Assembly (NCBI GenBank): GCA_937915965.1
Contig: CALGHC010000724.1
Location: 1-10,048, forward strand
DNA from: an uncultured Myxococcales bacterium
GTDB taxonomy: Bacteria; Myxococcota_A; UBA9042
DNA length: 10,048 nucleotides
Direction of reading: 5' to 3'
Under the pieces are notes generated by a model. That model saw only the letters and a list, made by a program, of their open reading frames with translations, did not search any database and was not told the DNA's origin. A program made the position numbers and the translations under genes. This document shows positions 1 through 6,977 of the stretch, piece by piece (position 1 is the first letter of the stretch; each line of letters starts with the position of its first letter).

Positions 1-1223
1 AACTCGTCAAAGAAGCCCTGAACCTCTTCGAGTGGCTTGACGACCAACTCGGCGATGTCCTTGGCGAACGCCGCCGGGTCGAAGTCTTGCTTGGCGACCG
101 CGGCCATGTACTTCGGGCAGTCGCCGTAGCTGCCGCCGTTTTGAATGCAGTTGTAGAACTCGCTGTCCGACACCTCGGCAAATTCGGCAGGCTTGGGGAT
201 GTACTTGCGGATCAGCTCCTGCATCTGGCTGGTGCGGGGGTAGCCGTCGTTCAGCAGTTTTTGCAAGAACGCCCCTGGATCCTTGATGCCGGCCAGCGCG
301 GCCGGGATCCACTTCCCTGAGGCGAAGCGGTCCTTGAAGGTGTCGCCAAACTTCTTGGCGTATTCGGTGGTAAAGGCGTGGCCCGAAGCCTGGTCGACGG
401 CCTTGCTCACGACGGTCTTGTAGTTCGAGCCAGGCTCCAGCCAGTTGATGACCGCGTCATTGATCACGACGTGCAGGAAGTTCTTCGGGATCGCCCGGTG
501 GTCGCCGAGTGTCCAGGTGACGATCGGCATGTCTGGCGTGGCGGCGAGCCTGGTGAGACGAATCGGCAGGCAAGGTCCGATCTCCTCGAGGGTGACGACA
601 ATCGGCGCGATGTCGCCGGCGGCCTTGTCCTTTTGCAGCTTCAGCGCGAGGAAGACGTAGCTCTGCTTGGCGTAGACATCGATGAGCGGCTCCGTCTCGG
701 CAGGCTGTTGGTAGCCGTTGTCGCCGAGCCACTTGATCAACGCAGCGCCGCTGTCGCCCTTGATCACCACCGAGTCGTAGGGGCCGACCTTCTGCTCCTT
801 GAGGACCTCGACGCCGCCGCCTTCCTGGCCGGGACCGCCGCCGCCGCTGCCGGAGTCAGCCATCGGGCAGCCGTAGTAGCCGTAGCAGCCATCCACGTTC
901 TGCCACTGCAGGTTGAAGCTCGGCGAAGTGGTCTGCTCAAGAATCTGAAAGACGCTGTCGGAGCCGATACCCAGGTCGGGCACCTTCATCAGCGGGAGGA
1001 TCCACGAGAACTGGTCGTCGTCGCCGGTGTAGCTGATCTGGATGTGGACGGTGATCTTGCCTTCCTGCTGCACGTAGAGCACGCGCTCAGCGCTCTGATC
1101 GATCGGCTGGGTGAAGCAGAAGAAACCGCCACAAGCCAAGGCGGCGGCTGGCACAAACGATGCGGCCAGCAGCGCGGCAACGGCGGCGTGCATTCGGCCC
1201 AGGAGGTTGCGATTGTTCTTCAT
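1..1223 (-). CDS. DUF2330 family secreted protein (3' end off window)
   Basis: At least 407 residues are visible; the reading frame is still open at the left edge, so the C-terminus is missing. The start is the ATG at 1223-1221, preceded by GAGGA (plus-strand 1230-1234) at 6-nt spacing. The N-terminus is a clear export signal: basic residues (KNNR, R10), an Ala/Leu-rich core at about 12-29, and an ALA-C junction at 30/31. The mature protein would begin CGGFFC, followed by PIDQSAERVLY and FSWILPL (about 73-79). This ACGGFFC...DQ.AER...SW.LP pattern is what I recognise as the DUF2330 family, common in myxobacteria and some other bacteria and of unknown function. A Gly-rich stretch with Cys113 and Cys119 lies at about 110-137, and further Cys pairs follow (Cys359/Cys369). 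The Cys content suggests disulfides outside the cytoplasm. ALAC does not fit a strict lipobox, so signal peptidase I cleavage is about as likely as lipidation. It is divergent from srkA. Family recognition is from memory of the motif; no function is claimed. Confidence 0.85.
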   Translation of the reverse strand, partial: MKNNRNLLGRMHAAVAALLAASFVPAAALACGGFFCFTQPIDQSAERVLYVQQEGKITVHIQISYTGDDDQFSWILPLMKVPDLGIGSDSVFQILEQTTSPSFNLQWQNVDGCYGYYGCPMADSGSGGGGPGQEGGGVEVLKEQKVGPYDSVVIKGDSGAALIKWLGDNGYQQPAETEPLIDVYAKQSYVFLALKLQKDKAAGDIAPIVVTLEEIGPCLPIRLTRLAATPDMPIVTWTLGDHRAIPKNFLHVVINDAVINWLEPGSNYKTVVSKAVDQASGHAFTTEYAKKFGDTFKDRFASGKWIPAALAGIKDPGAFLQKLLNDGYPRTSQMQELIRKYIPKPAEFAEVSDSEFYNCIQNGGSYGDCPKYMAAVAKQDFDPAAFAKDIAELVVKPLEEVQGFFDE

Positions 1224-1404
1224 GGGGAGTCCTCGACTATCGAAGTTGCAGCAGGTTGGCGTCCGTGTCGCAGTTCGCGGCCAAACAGTCCGGGCCGGTT
1301 CGCACACGCGTAAGCGGACAAGAGGGTACGGACCGCACGGGTGCCGGCGCAAGCGAAATTCGAGAGTGGGGGGATGGCTGACCCCGCCAACGACATGGCT
1401 GGCA

Positions 1405-1437
1405 CCTCGCACGTCCCTCGCACGTCGCCTGCACGCG
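1405..1437. repeat. 11-bp tandem duplication in the DUF2330/srkA intergenic region
   Basis: CCTCGCACGTC occurs twice exactly and back to back (1405-1415, 1416-1426), followed by a degenerate third copy GCCTGCACGCG (1427-1437). It lies in the 291-bp divergent region (1224-1514) between the DUF2330 gene and srkA. A T6 run follows at 1453-1458. I see no convincing -35/-10 pair in this region. The repeat could be replication slippage or a binding site; nothing in the sequence decides between them. Confidence 0.5.
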
Positions 1438-1514
1438 GCGCGCGCAGTGGTGTTTTTTCGCCGGGCCGCGTACACCAGATTGCCGCCACAACCCGCGCCC
1501 CGGCTGCAGCCCAC

Positions 1515-2555
1515 ATGCCCGACCGCAACGCAACTGACCTCTTCCTCGGCCTCACCCCCGACGCCGTCCTCAACGCGATCGAGGCGACCGGGCTGCGCTG
1601 CACCAACGCATGCCACGCCTTGAACTCATTCGAGAACCGCGTCTACGAGGTCGAGCTGGCCGACGAGGCCCGCACCCGCAGGGTCGCCAAGTTCTACCGC
1701 CCAGAGCGTTGGACGGCGGCACAGATCCGCGAGGAGCACGCTTTCCTGGCCGCGTTGGCCGATGACGAAGTGCCGGTCTGCAACGTGCTGGCCCTCGGCG
1801 ATGGCGACACCGTCGCGAGCGCGGGGCACATCCTGTTTTGCCTCTTCGAACGCTGGGGCGGACGCGCACCCGAGGAGATCGACGACGAGCTCGCAGGGCG
1901 CCTCGGCGCCTTGGCCGCGCGCATCCACAACGTCGGCGCACGACTCGATATCAAACATCGGCGCCGCCTCGACGCGGACCGCACTCTTGAGGCGCTCGAG
2001 TGGCTGCTCTCTGGCACGCTGATCCCCACCCCGTTGCGAGATCGCTACGGCCGGGCGGCCCGCGCCCTGGTCGACCTGCTGCGCGCGCGCCTCGAGGGAG
2101 TCGACCTGCAGCCGATCCATGGCGACCTGCACGCCGGCAACCTGATCCTGCGCGAGGGCGTGCTGCATGTGCTCGACTTCGATGACATGGTCATCGGTCC
2201 GCCCGTCCAGGATCTCTGGTTGCTGCTGCCCGGCCGCGACGTGGACTCACGTCGACGACGCGCCCTCTTTCTCGAAGGTTACGAGCGCTTCCGCGCCTTC
2301 GATCGGCGCACCCTCAACCTGATCGAGCCGCTGCGTGGCCTGCGTTTCGTGACCTACTCGGCCTGGCTGGCGCGGCGATGGCACGATCCGATCTTTCCGC
2401 TGACCTGGCCGCAGTTCGGTGGCGAGAGCTGGTGGCGTGACGCCGTTGATGACCTCGAGGACGCGCTCGCCCACGTCGACACGGCCGCCCTCGGCGAGGT
2501 CGCCGAGGAGGTCGCGGTGGGGCTCGACGACAAGGACTACTTCTGGGACATGTAG
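1515..2555 (+). CDS. srkA: Stress response serine/threonine protein kinase SrkA (YihE/RdoA family)
   Basis: The protein has 346 residues (E. coli SrkA has 328). It belongs to the APH/choline-kinase-like fold. In E. coli this Ser/Thr kinase is induced by envelope stress and protects against stress-induced cell death. Recognisable family blocks, in order: LNSFENRVYEVE (36-47), VAKFYRPERWT (57-67) with the ATP-binding Lys59, IREEH (71-75) with a likely partner Glu74, the catalytic loop HGDLHAGN (202-209) with Asp204 and Asn209, the metal-binding DFDD (221-224), GPPVQDLWLLL (228-238), and LIEPLRGLRFV...AWLARRW.DP.FP (269-295). These align block for block with the E. coli protein as I recall it, so the kinase looks intact. 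The frame stays open upstream to about 1341 (GTG) with ATGs at 1374 and 1395, but that extension is low-complexity and family similarity begins just after 1515. No strong Shine-Dalgarno sequence precedes 1515, so the exact start is less sure than the product. In E. coli the gene precedes dsbA; no dsbA is adjacent here. It converges on the lipoprotein gene with 13 bp between stops and no visible terminator hairpin. Confidence 0.93.
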   Translation: MPDRNATDLFLGLTPDAVLNAIEATGLRCTNACHALNSFENRVYEVELADEARTRRVAKFYRPERWTAAQIREEHAFLAALADDEVPVCNVLALGDGDTVASAGHILFCLFERWGGRAPEEIDDELAGRLGALAARIHNVGARLDIKHRRRLDADRTLEALEWLLSGTLIPTPLRDRYGRAARALVDLLRARLEGVDLQPIHGDLHAGNLILREGVLHVLDFDDMVIGPPVQDLWLLLPGRDVDSRRRRALFLEGYERFRAFDRRTLNLIEPLRGLRFVTYSAWLARRWHDPIFPLTWPQFGGESWWRDAVDDLEDALAHVDTAALGEVAEEVAVGLDDKDYFWDM

Positions 2556-2568
2556 CCTCGGTGCCAGC

Positions 2569-5500
2569 CTAGTCGCAGTCCGCGTTCATCGCCCCCGGCG
2601 TTCCCTTCATGCCGTCGCCATAGTCCGCCACCGACAGGCACCAGTTCGCCGCCTCGCTGTTGTCGATGGTGTTGGCCTTGTCCGCCGACACCTGCATCGA
2701 GACGCCCAGCGAGACCTTGGACGACGGGTAGACGAAAGCGTCGATCTCGGCCCCAGCCGACCAGATGCGCAGATCGCCGCCGCTGTTCGAGAGGGTGATC
2801 TTCGTCTGGACATAGTCGACTGGCGTGCCGTGATTGACGGCTTCGTCCTTGCTCCGGCCGATGACCAGATAGCCCTTGCCGGCGATCGGCACCGACTGCC
2901 CGCCCCCGTCGATATCGTGCGTCAGCGTCTTGTATTTGATCGTCGTACAGCCCGACAGCTCTATCGTCTCGTCGGTCGTATTGTGAACCTCGAACCACTC
3001 GCCATTGTCTGCGCCGCCGCTCTGCGAGCGGGCCATGATCTCGGTAACGATCAGGTCGCCAACCGCGAGAACGGCGCACTTTGACTCGGTGACGCACGCC
3101 GCGCTGCAGCCATCGCCGTCTTCCTTGTTGCCGTCATCGCATTGTTCGCCGTCCTCGAGCTTGTTGTTGCCGCACTCGGGCGCCGGTGGCGCATCGCAGG
3201 CGTCGCCGATCCCGTTGCCGTCGCCGTCTGCCTGGTTCAAGTTGGGGACCGCAGGGCAGTTGTCGAAGGCGTTGGGGAGGTGGTCGCCGTCGTCGTCCGG
3301 TTGGCACGCGACGTTCGCCAAACCGGGGGTGCCGAAGTCGCCCGCGCCGTAGGCCGCGCCGCCATAGCACCACACGCCGCCGTCATCGTTGGCGGCCGTC
3401 GCGTGTGCGGCGAGGTCGACCTGGAGGGATCGGCCGCTGGTCGCTGCTGGCCAGCCCGGCTCGTTGTAGGTCACCTGGTCGACTGTGATGCCGTTGGGGT
3501 GAACGATCGCCAGAGTGACGGTCGCCGAGTTGGACAGCGACAGGCCATCGAGCGCGTCGACGACCGTCAAGCCGCCGTTGACGCCCGGGTCCGCTTTGTG
3601 GCCCAGCACCGCGTAGCCGCCGCCGGGCACAATCACGGGCGTGACCCCGTCCGCGAGGGCGACCGCCTTGTTGTTCACCATCAGCGTGTAGCCGCGGATG
3701 TCGATGTCGGTCGTCGCCGGATTGTACAGCTCGACCCACTCGCCCACCGCGTCGGTCACGGTCGCTGGGTTCGGCATGAACTCGGTGATCACCAGACCAT
3801 CGGCGAAGAAGGGCGGCCAGACCTTGCCGATCTCGCAGTCCGGGGTGCAGCCGTCACCTGGCATGACGTTGCCGTCGTCGCATTGTTCGCCGTCCTCGAG
3901 CTCGCTGTTGCCGCAGATATTGGTCTCGCAAGCGTTGCCCAGACCGTCGCCGTCGGTGTCCTTCTGTGTGGGGTTTGCCACCATCAGGCAATTGTCGAGG
4001 CCATCGAAGATGCCGTCGCCGTCGCCGTCCGGATTGCAAGCGTGGTTGATGCCGTGCGGCGTGCCGTGGTCGCCAACCCCGTAGGCCTTGGCGGAAAGGC
4101 ACCAGCTGCCCGGGTCGTCGTTGGCTGTGGCGTCGTACTTGTCGACGGCAAGCTGCAGCGCGACACCGTCGGGTGGAGCGAACCAACCAACCGTCCCGAT
4201 CGTGACGCTGTCGATGACGCCCGCGACCTTGTGCACGACCGCGACCGTCAGCGTGCCAGAGTTCGGTAGACTCAGCCCCGTCGGCGCCAACTCTGCCTCA
4301 AGGCCACCGTTGAGGGACGGCGTCGCCTCGCGTGCCAGGACGACGTACTTCCCCGCCCCGATCACCAGCGGCTTGCTGCCCGTATCCAGCGGCACATCCT
4401 TGTCGTTGACGCGCAGCAACCAGCCGTTGAGATCGATATCGACCGTGGTCGGGTTGTAGAGCTCGACCCACTCGCCATCCGGATCCTTCGTGAGTCCCGG
4501 ATTGACCATGATCTCCGTGATCACGATGTCTGTTGGCGAAGGGATACTTTCTTTCTTGCAGGTCGCGCTGCAGCCATCTCCGTTGACCTTGCCGCCGTCA
4601 TCGCAGGCCTCGCCCTTGCCCACCTCGCCGTCGCCGCAGACGACCGGTGGTGGCGGCTGGCAGACGTCGCCGACACCGTTCTGGTCGGTGTCCTGCTGGT
4701 CGTCATTGCCGTTGTTCGGGCAATTGTCGCAGGCGTTGCCCCATTTGTCGGCGTCGTTGTTCGCCTGTCCCTTGTTGGAGACCTCCGGGCAGTTGTCGCA
4801 AGCGTCACCCAGGCCGTCCTTGTCGAAGTCGGCCTGATCGGGGTCGGTCACGCTCGGGCAGATGTCACATGCGTCGCCCCATTGGTCGTCATCACCGTTG
4901 GACTGGATGGGATTCTTGACTCCGGGGCAGTTGTCGATCCCGTCGTCGACAAGGTCGCCGTCGTCGTCCGTGATGCACACCTCGTTGGCAGATCCTGGCG
5001 TGCCCAGGTCGCCTGCGCCGTAGGGCGAGTACGCACCGCACCACCAGGCGCCGCCGTCGTTGGTCGCAGCGTCGAGCACCTCGGCGCTGAGCTGGAGGCT
5101 CTTGCCGTCCGGTACAGGCGGCCAGCCCGCCTCCTTGTCGCCGTAGGTCACCTCGTCGATGACGCCGTACAGCGGGTGGCTCAGCCGCACGGTCGTCGTG
5201 CTGTTCGCCAGCGCGATGCCGCCGTAGCTGTAGGCGACCTCGATGCCACCGTTGTCGGTCACAGAGGCGTTGCGTGCGAGAACGACATAGGTGCCACCTG
5301 GCACGACGACGTGGCCGCTCGCCGGGGCTATCGTGTGCTTCTTGCTGCCGATCTCGAGCACCAAACCATCAAGCAGGAGGGTCGGTGTGGCGGCGTTGTA
5401 CAACTCCAGCCACTCGCCAACCGTGTCACCGACGGCTTTGGGGTTGCTCATCAGCTCGGTGATGACCAGATCGCCCGGCATCGCCTCGCCGCTGCAGACG

Positions 5501-6543
5501 GCCGAGCAGCCGTCCCCACCGACGATGTTGCCGTCGTCGCAGTCTTCGCCGTCGTCGGTGACGCCGTTGCCGCAGGGCGGGCAAGCCGCGTTGAGCACGC
5601 CGGGGCTGCCGTGGTCGCCGCCAGCCAACGTGTCCTGGCCCACGCACCAGGCGCTCGGCGCGTCGTTGAGGGCCGCGTCAAAGAGGTCTCCTGAGAGCGC
5701 CATTGAGTAGCCGGCGACGACAGGCCAGCCGCTGTCGCTGCTCCAACTGACCACGTCGATCACCGCGCCGTCCTGGTTCATCAGGCCGAGCGTGTCCGTT
5801 CCTGTGAGGAAGACGCCCGCGTACTCGTAGCCTACGGCGTCGACGCCACCGTTGAGGCTGACATCCTTGCTGCGGAAGAACACAAGCGCTTGGTATGGGT
5901 CGATCTGCAGCTCGCCGATGGTGTGATCCATGTCCCAGCTGCCCGTCGACTCGATGTACTTGCCGAGCACGACGACACCGGTGAGGTCGATCGTCTCGTC
6001 TGTGAGGTTCGTGACCTCGAACCACTCGCCGGTTGTGTCGCTCACAGCCTTGGGGTCGCTCATGATCTCTGTGATCACCAGCTCGCCTTCCGCTGGGCAG
6101 CGCACGCCCGCCTGGCTGCAGAAGCCGCCACCGCCGCTGTCCTTGACGCCGCCATCGCTGCTGGTGTCAACACACGTGTTCTTTGAGCCAGACTTGCAGC
6201 TACCGCCCGCGCAGGCGTCGCCGCCAGTGCAGGGGTCACCGTCGTCGCACGGCGCCTTGTTGTTGATCTGTTTGCAGTCGCCGCTGATGCAGACGTCGTC
6301 CGTGCAGGGATCGCCGTCGTCGCAGTCGATGTCGTCGCAACCGTCGGCGACGTCCTGACCGGCGACGTCCTGGTCGGTGACCCCCTCGGTCAGGGCCCCA
6401 TCGGCCGTGACCCCGCCGTCTGGCTTGGTGTCCTTCGGCGCCTCGCCTTCGCTGTCGCCGCACGCGGTCGGCAGGACGATCAGCGCGACTAGCGCCATCC
6501 GCGAGAGCTGAGCGCTGAGGAATAGACGGGTTCGCGGCGTCAT
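2569..6543 (-). CDS. Large multidomain lipoprotein with five lamin-tail domains, TSP3 and DUF4215 repeats
   Basis: The protein has 1324 residues; the product is a recognisable architecture without a known specific function. The ATG at 6543-6541 is chosen because GGAG lies 7 nt upstream and it begins a lipoprotein-type signal: MTPRTR, a hydrophobic core, then LPTAC with Cys28. An in-frame upstream extension to 6708 is Arg/Pro-rich and improbable. After Cys28 comes an Asp/Gly linker (29-78), then two CDDGDPC-type Cys-rich units (about 80-124). Lamin-tail domains follow at about 154-321, 357-523, 671-836, 914-1080 and 1161-1323, each opening with a variant of LVITEIM...GEW.E. Thrombospondin type 3-like Asp-rich repeats (DxDxDG...DNCP) lie at 526-628 (four units), 838-872 and 1082-1116, and are probably calcium-binding. 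DUF4215/Myxococcus Cys-rich repeats lie at 324-350, 636-662, 877-903 and 1124-1150. No transmembrane segment, C-terminal sorting tag or catalytic motif is seen. By inference it is an outer-surface or periplasmic structural or adhesive protein, perhaps cell-wall- or DNA-associated. The lipobox is imperfect, with Pro at -3. Confidence 0.9.
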   Translation of the reverse strand: MTPRTRLFLSAQLSRMALVALIVLPTACGDSEGEAPKDTKPDGGVTADGALTEGVTDQDVAGQDVADGCDDIDCDDGDPCTDDVCISGDCKQINNKAPCDDGDPCTGGDACAGGSCKSGSKNTCVDTSSDGGVKDSGGGGFCSQAGVRCPAEGELVITEIMSDPKAVSDTTGEWFEVTNLTDETIDLTGVVVLGKYIESTGSWDMDHTIGELQIDPYQALVFFRSKDVSLNGGVDAVGYEYAGVFLTGTDTLGLMNQDGAVIDVVSWSSDSGWPVVAGYSMALSGDLFDAALNDAPSAWCVGQDTLAGGDHGSPGVLNAACPPCGNGVTDDGEDCDDGNIVGGDGCSAVCSGEAMPGDLVITELMSNPKAVGDTVGEWLELYNAATPTLLLDGLVLEIGSKKHTIAPASGHVVVPGGTYVVLARNASVTDNGGIEVAYSYGGIALANSTTTVRLSHPLYGVIDEVTYGDKEAGWPPVPDGKSLQLSAEVLDAATNDGGAWWCGAYSPYGAGDLGTPGSANEVCITDDDGDLVDDGIDNCPGVKNPIQSNGDDDQWGDACDICPSVTDPDQADFDKDGLGDACDNCPEVSNKGQANNDADKWGNACDNCPNNGNDDQQDTDQNGVGDVCQPPPPVVCGDGEVGKGEACDDGGKVNGDGCSATCKKESIPSPTDIVITEIMVNPGLTKDPDGEWVELYNPTTVDIDLNGWLLRVNDKDVPLDTGSKPLVIGAGKYVVLAREATPSLNGGLEAELAPTGLSLPNSGTLTVAVVHKVAGVIDSVTIGTVGWFAPPDGVALQLAVDKYDATANDDPGSWCLSAKAYGVGDHGTPHGINHACNPDGDGDGIFDGLDNCLMVANPTQKDTDGDGLGNACETNICGNSELEDGEQCDDGNVMPGDGCTPDCEIGKVWPPFFADGLVITEFMPNPATVTDAVGEWVELYNPATTDIDIRGYTLMVNNKAVALADGVTPVIVPGGGYAVLGHKADPGVNGGLTVVDALDGLSLSNSATVTLAIVHPNGITVDQVTYNEPGWPAATSGRSLQVDLAAHATAANDDGGVWCYGGAAYGAGDFGTPGLANVACQPDDDGDHLPNAFDNCPAVPNLNQADGDGNGIGDACDAPPAPECGNNKLEDGEQCDDGNKEDGDGCSAACVTESKCAVLAVGDLIVTEIMARSQSGGADNGEWFEVHNTTDETIELSGCTTIKYKTLTHDIDGGGQSVPIAGKGYLVIGRSKDEAVNHGTPVDYVQTKITLSNSGGDLRIWSAGAEIDAFVYPSSKVSLGVSMQVSADKANTIDNSEAANWCLSVADYGDGMKGTPGAMNADCD
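2575..6084 (-). repeat. Internal protein-coding module array: five LTD copies with alternating linkers
   Basis: The coding region is a periodic array. LTD copies lie at about 6084-5581, 5475-4975, 4533-4036, 3804-3304 and 3063-2575, each 163-168 codons. They are separated by DUF4215 alone (first linker), TSP3x4 plus DUF4215 (second), and TSP3x1 plus DUF4215 (third and fourth). Two linkers share a 25-nt identical DNA run (3137-3161 and 3878-3902, encoding the LEDGEQCDD segment) with near-identical flanks. This suggests that the third and fourth linkers are the more recent duplicates. The LTD copies share far less DNA identity, so most of the duplication is old. Confidence 0.8.
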
Positions 6544-6551
6544 GGCGGGGC

Positions 6552-6581
6552 TCCAGTATCGGGTCGTCCAGTATCGGGTCG
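6552..6581 (-). repeat. 15-bp tandem duplication in the lipoprotein gene leader, overlapping its RBS
   Basis: TCCAGTATCGGGTCG (plus strand) is present twice exactly, at 6552-6566 and 6567-6581. Read on the coding (minus) strand it is CGACCCGATACTGGA twice, and the downstream copy supplies most of the ribosome binding site (TGGAG, plus 6551-6555), 7 nt before the ATG at 6543. The duplication therefore places a second TGGA 15 nt further upstream. It may be recent slippage, a regulator site or a duplicated translation signal. Confidence 0.7.
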
Positions 6582-6729
6582 ATCGGGGCATGGAGCGTAC
6601 GGACCCCAGCGCAGCCGCGCAAGGCAGCGGGGCGGGGCGAGGCAGCGCAACGCGGTGGCGACGGCCGTGGCGGGAGCCCCGACCAGGCTCTCGACTCGTG
6701 GGCGCCAACGCGACTGCCAGGATCCACCA

Positions 6730-6758
6730 CCAGAATTCTCCCCGGCCGCCGATTCTGG
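6730..6758. promoter_or_regulatory. Candidate operator: inverted repeat CCAGAAT-N15-ATTCTGG
   Basis: The arms are CCAGAAT (6730-6736) and ATTCTGG (6752-6758), exact reverse complements with centres 22 bp apart, about two helical turns. The left arm overlaps an 8-nt palindrome AGAATTCT (6732-6739). It sits in the only AT-richer patch of the divergent region, about 190 bp upstream of the lipoprotein ATG and 226 bp upstream of fadA. The spacing suits a dimeric regulator on one DNA face, but no known consensus is recognised and 7-bp arms can arise by chance. Confidence 0.3.
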
Positions 6759-6773
6759 ATGCAAATCAAGGCG

Positions 6774-6784
6774 TAAGGAGGTGA
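6774..6784 (+). promoter_or_regulatory. Orphan perfect Shine-Dalgarno-like sequence (TAAGGAGGTGA)
   Basis: These 11 nt are fully complementary to the usual 3' end of bacterial 16S rRNA. No ATG, GTG or TTG follows at a normal 5-9 nt spacing. The GTG within it (6781) reaches a stop after three codons, the GTG at 6802 is too far away, and only a CTG (6789, in frame with fadA) is suitably placed. It may be chance, a ribosome standby site, or a remnant start signal. Confidence 0.35.
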
Positions 6785-6972
6785 GCGACTGAGGCGTACT
6801 CGTGAACGCCGCAGGGAGCGAACCGACGCAACAACGAAGAGTTGCGCCAGGAGCGGTGGATTGGGGACTGCTGTGCCGGTTGACAGTTCAAGCGAACGAT
6901 TGTCCCCTTCGCCCGCGTCTGCGGCGCCGCACCGAGCCGCGGCGCCTGCGCCGTCGCCTTTGCGCCATCGCC

Positions 6973-6977
6973 GGGAG
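6973..6977 (+). promoter_or_regulatory. Ribosome binding site of fadA
   Basis: GGGAG lies 6 nt before the ATG at 6984. This fixes the start of fadA in preference to the open in-frame extension upstream, which could begin at TTG 6861 (itself preceded by GGAG at 6850-6853) but would add 41 Ser/Pro/Ala/Arg-rich residues not typical of thiolases. Confidence 0.7.

Noticed and set aside
378..1313. 311-codon open frame on the plus strand opposite the DUF2330 gene
   Set aside because: The minus strand here has an export signal, RBS and family motifs. The plus frame has an Asp/Val/Arg/Leu-biased composition typical of an antisense shadow in GC-rich DNA and no recognisable domain.
2556..2568. Shared bidirectional terminator between srkA and the lipoprotein gene
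   Set aside because: Only 13 bp separate the stops and no hairpin with a T-run is visible there.
3142..4269. 375-codon plus-strand open frame inside the lipoprotein gene
   Set aside because: It is the antisense of the Asp/Gly/Cys-rich repeats (GTC/GCC runs become Val/Ala/Arg). No RBS, no domain, and the opposite strand is clearly coding.
6542..6784. 80-codon plus-strand open frame in the divergent intergenic region
   Set aside because: It starts opposite the lipoprotein ATG without an RBS, and its composition is biased to Arg/Ala/Pro/Gly; no support as a gene.
6880..6885. TTGACA as the -35 of a fadA promoter
   Set aside because: No acceptable -10 hexamer occurs 16-18 bp downstream (only C-rich sequence), so it is not called as a promoter.
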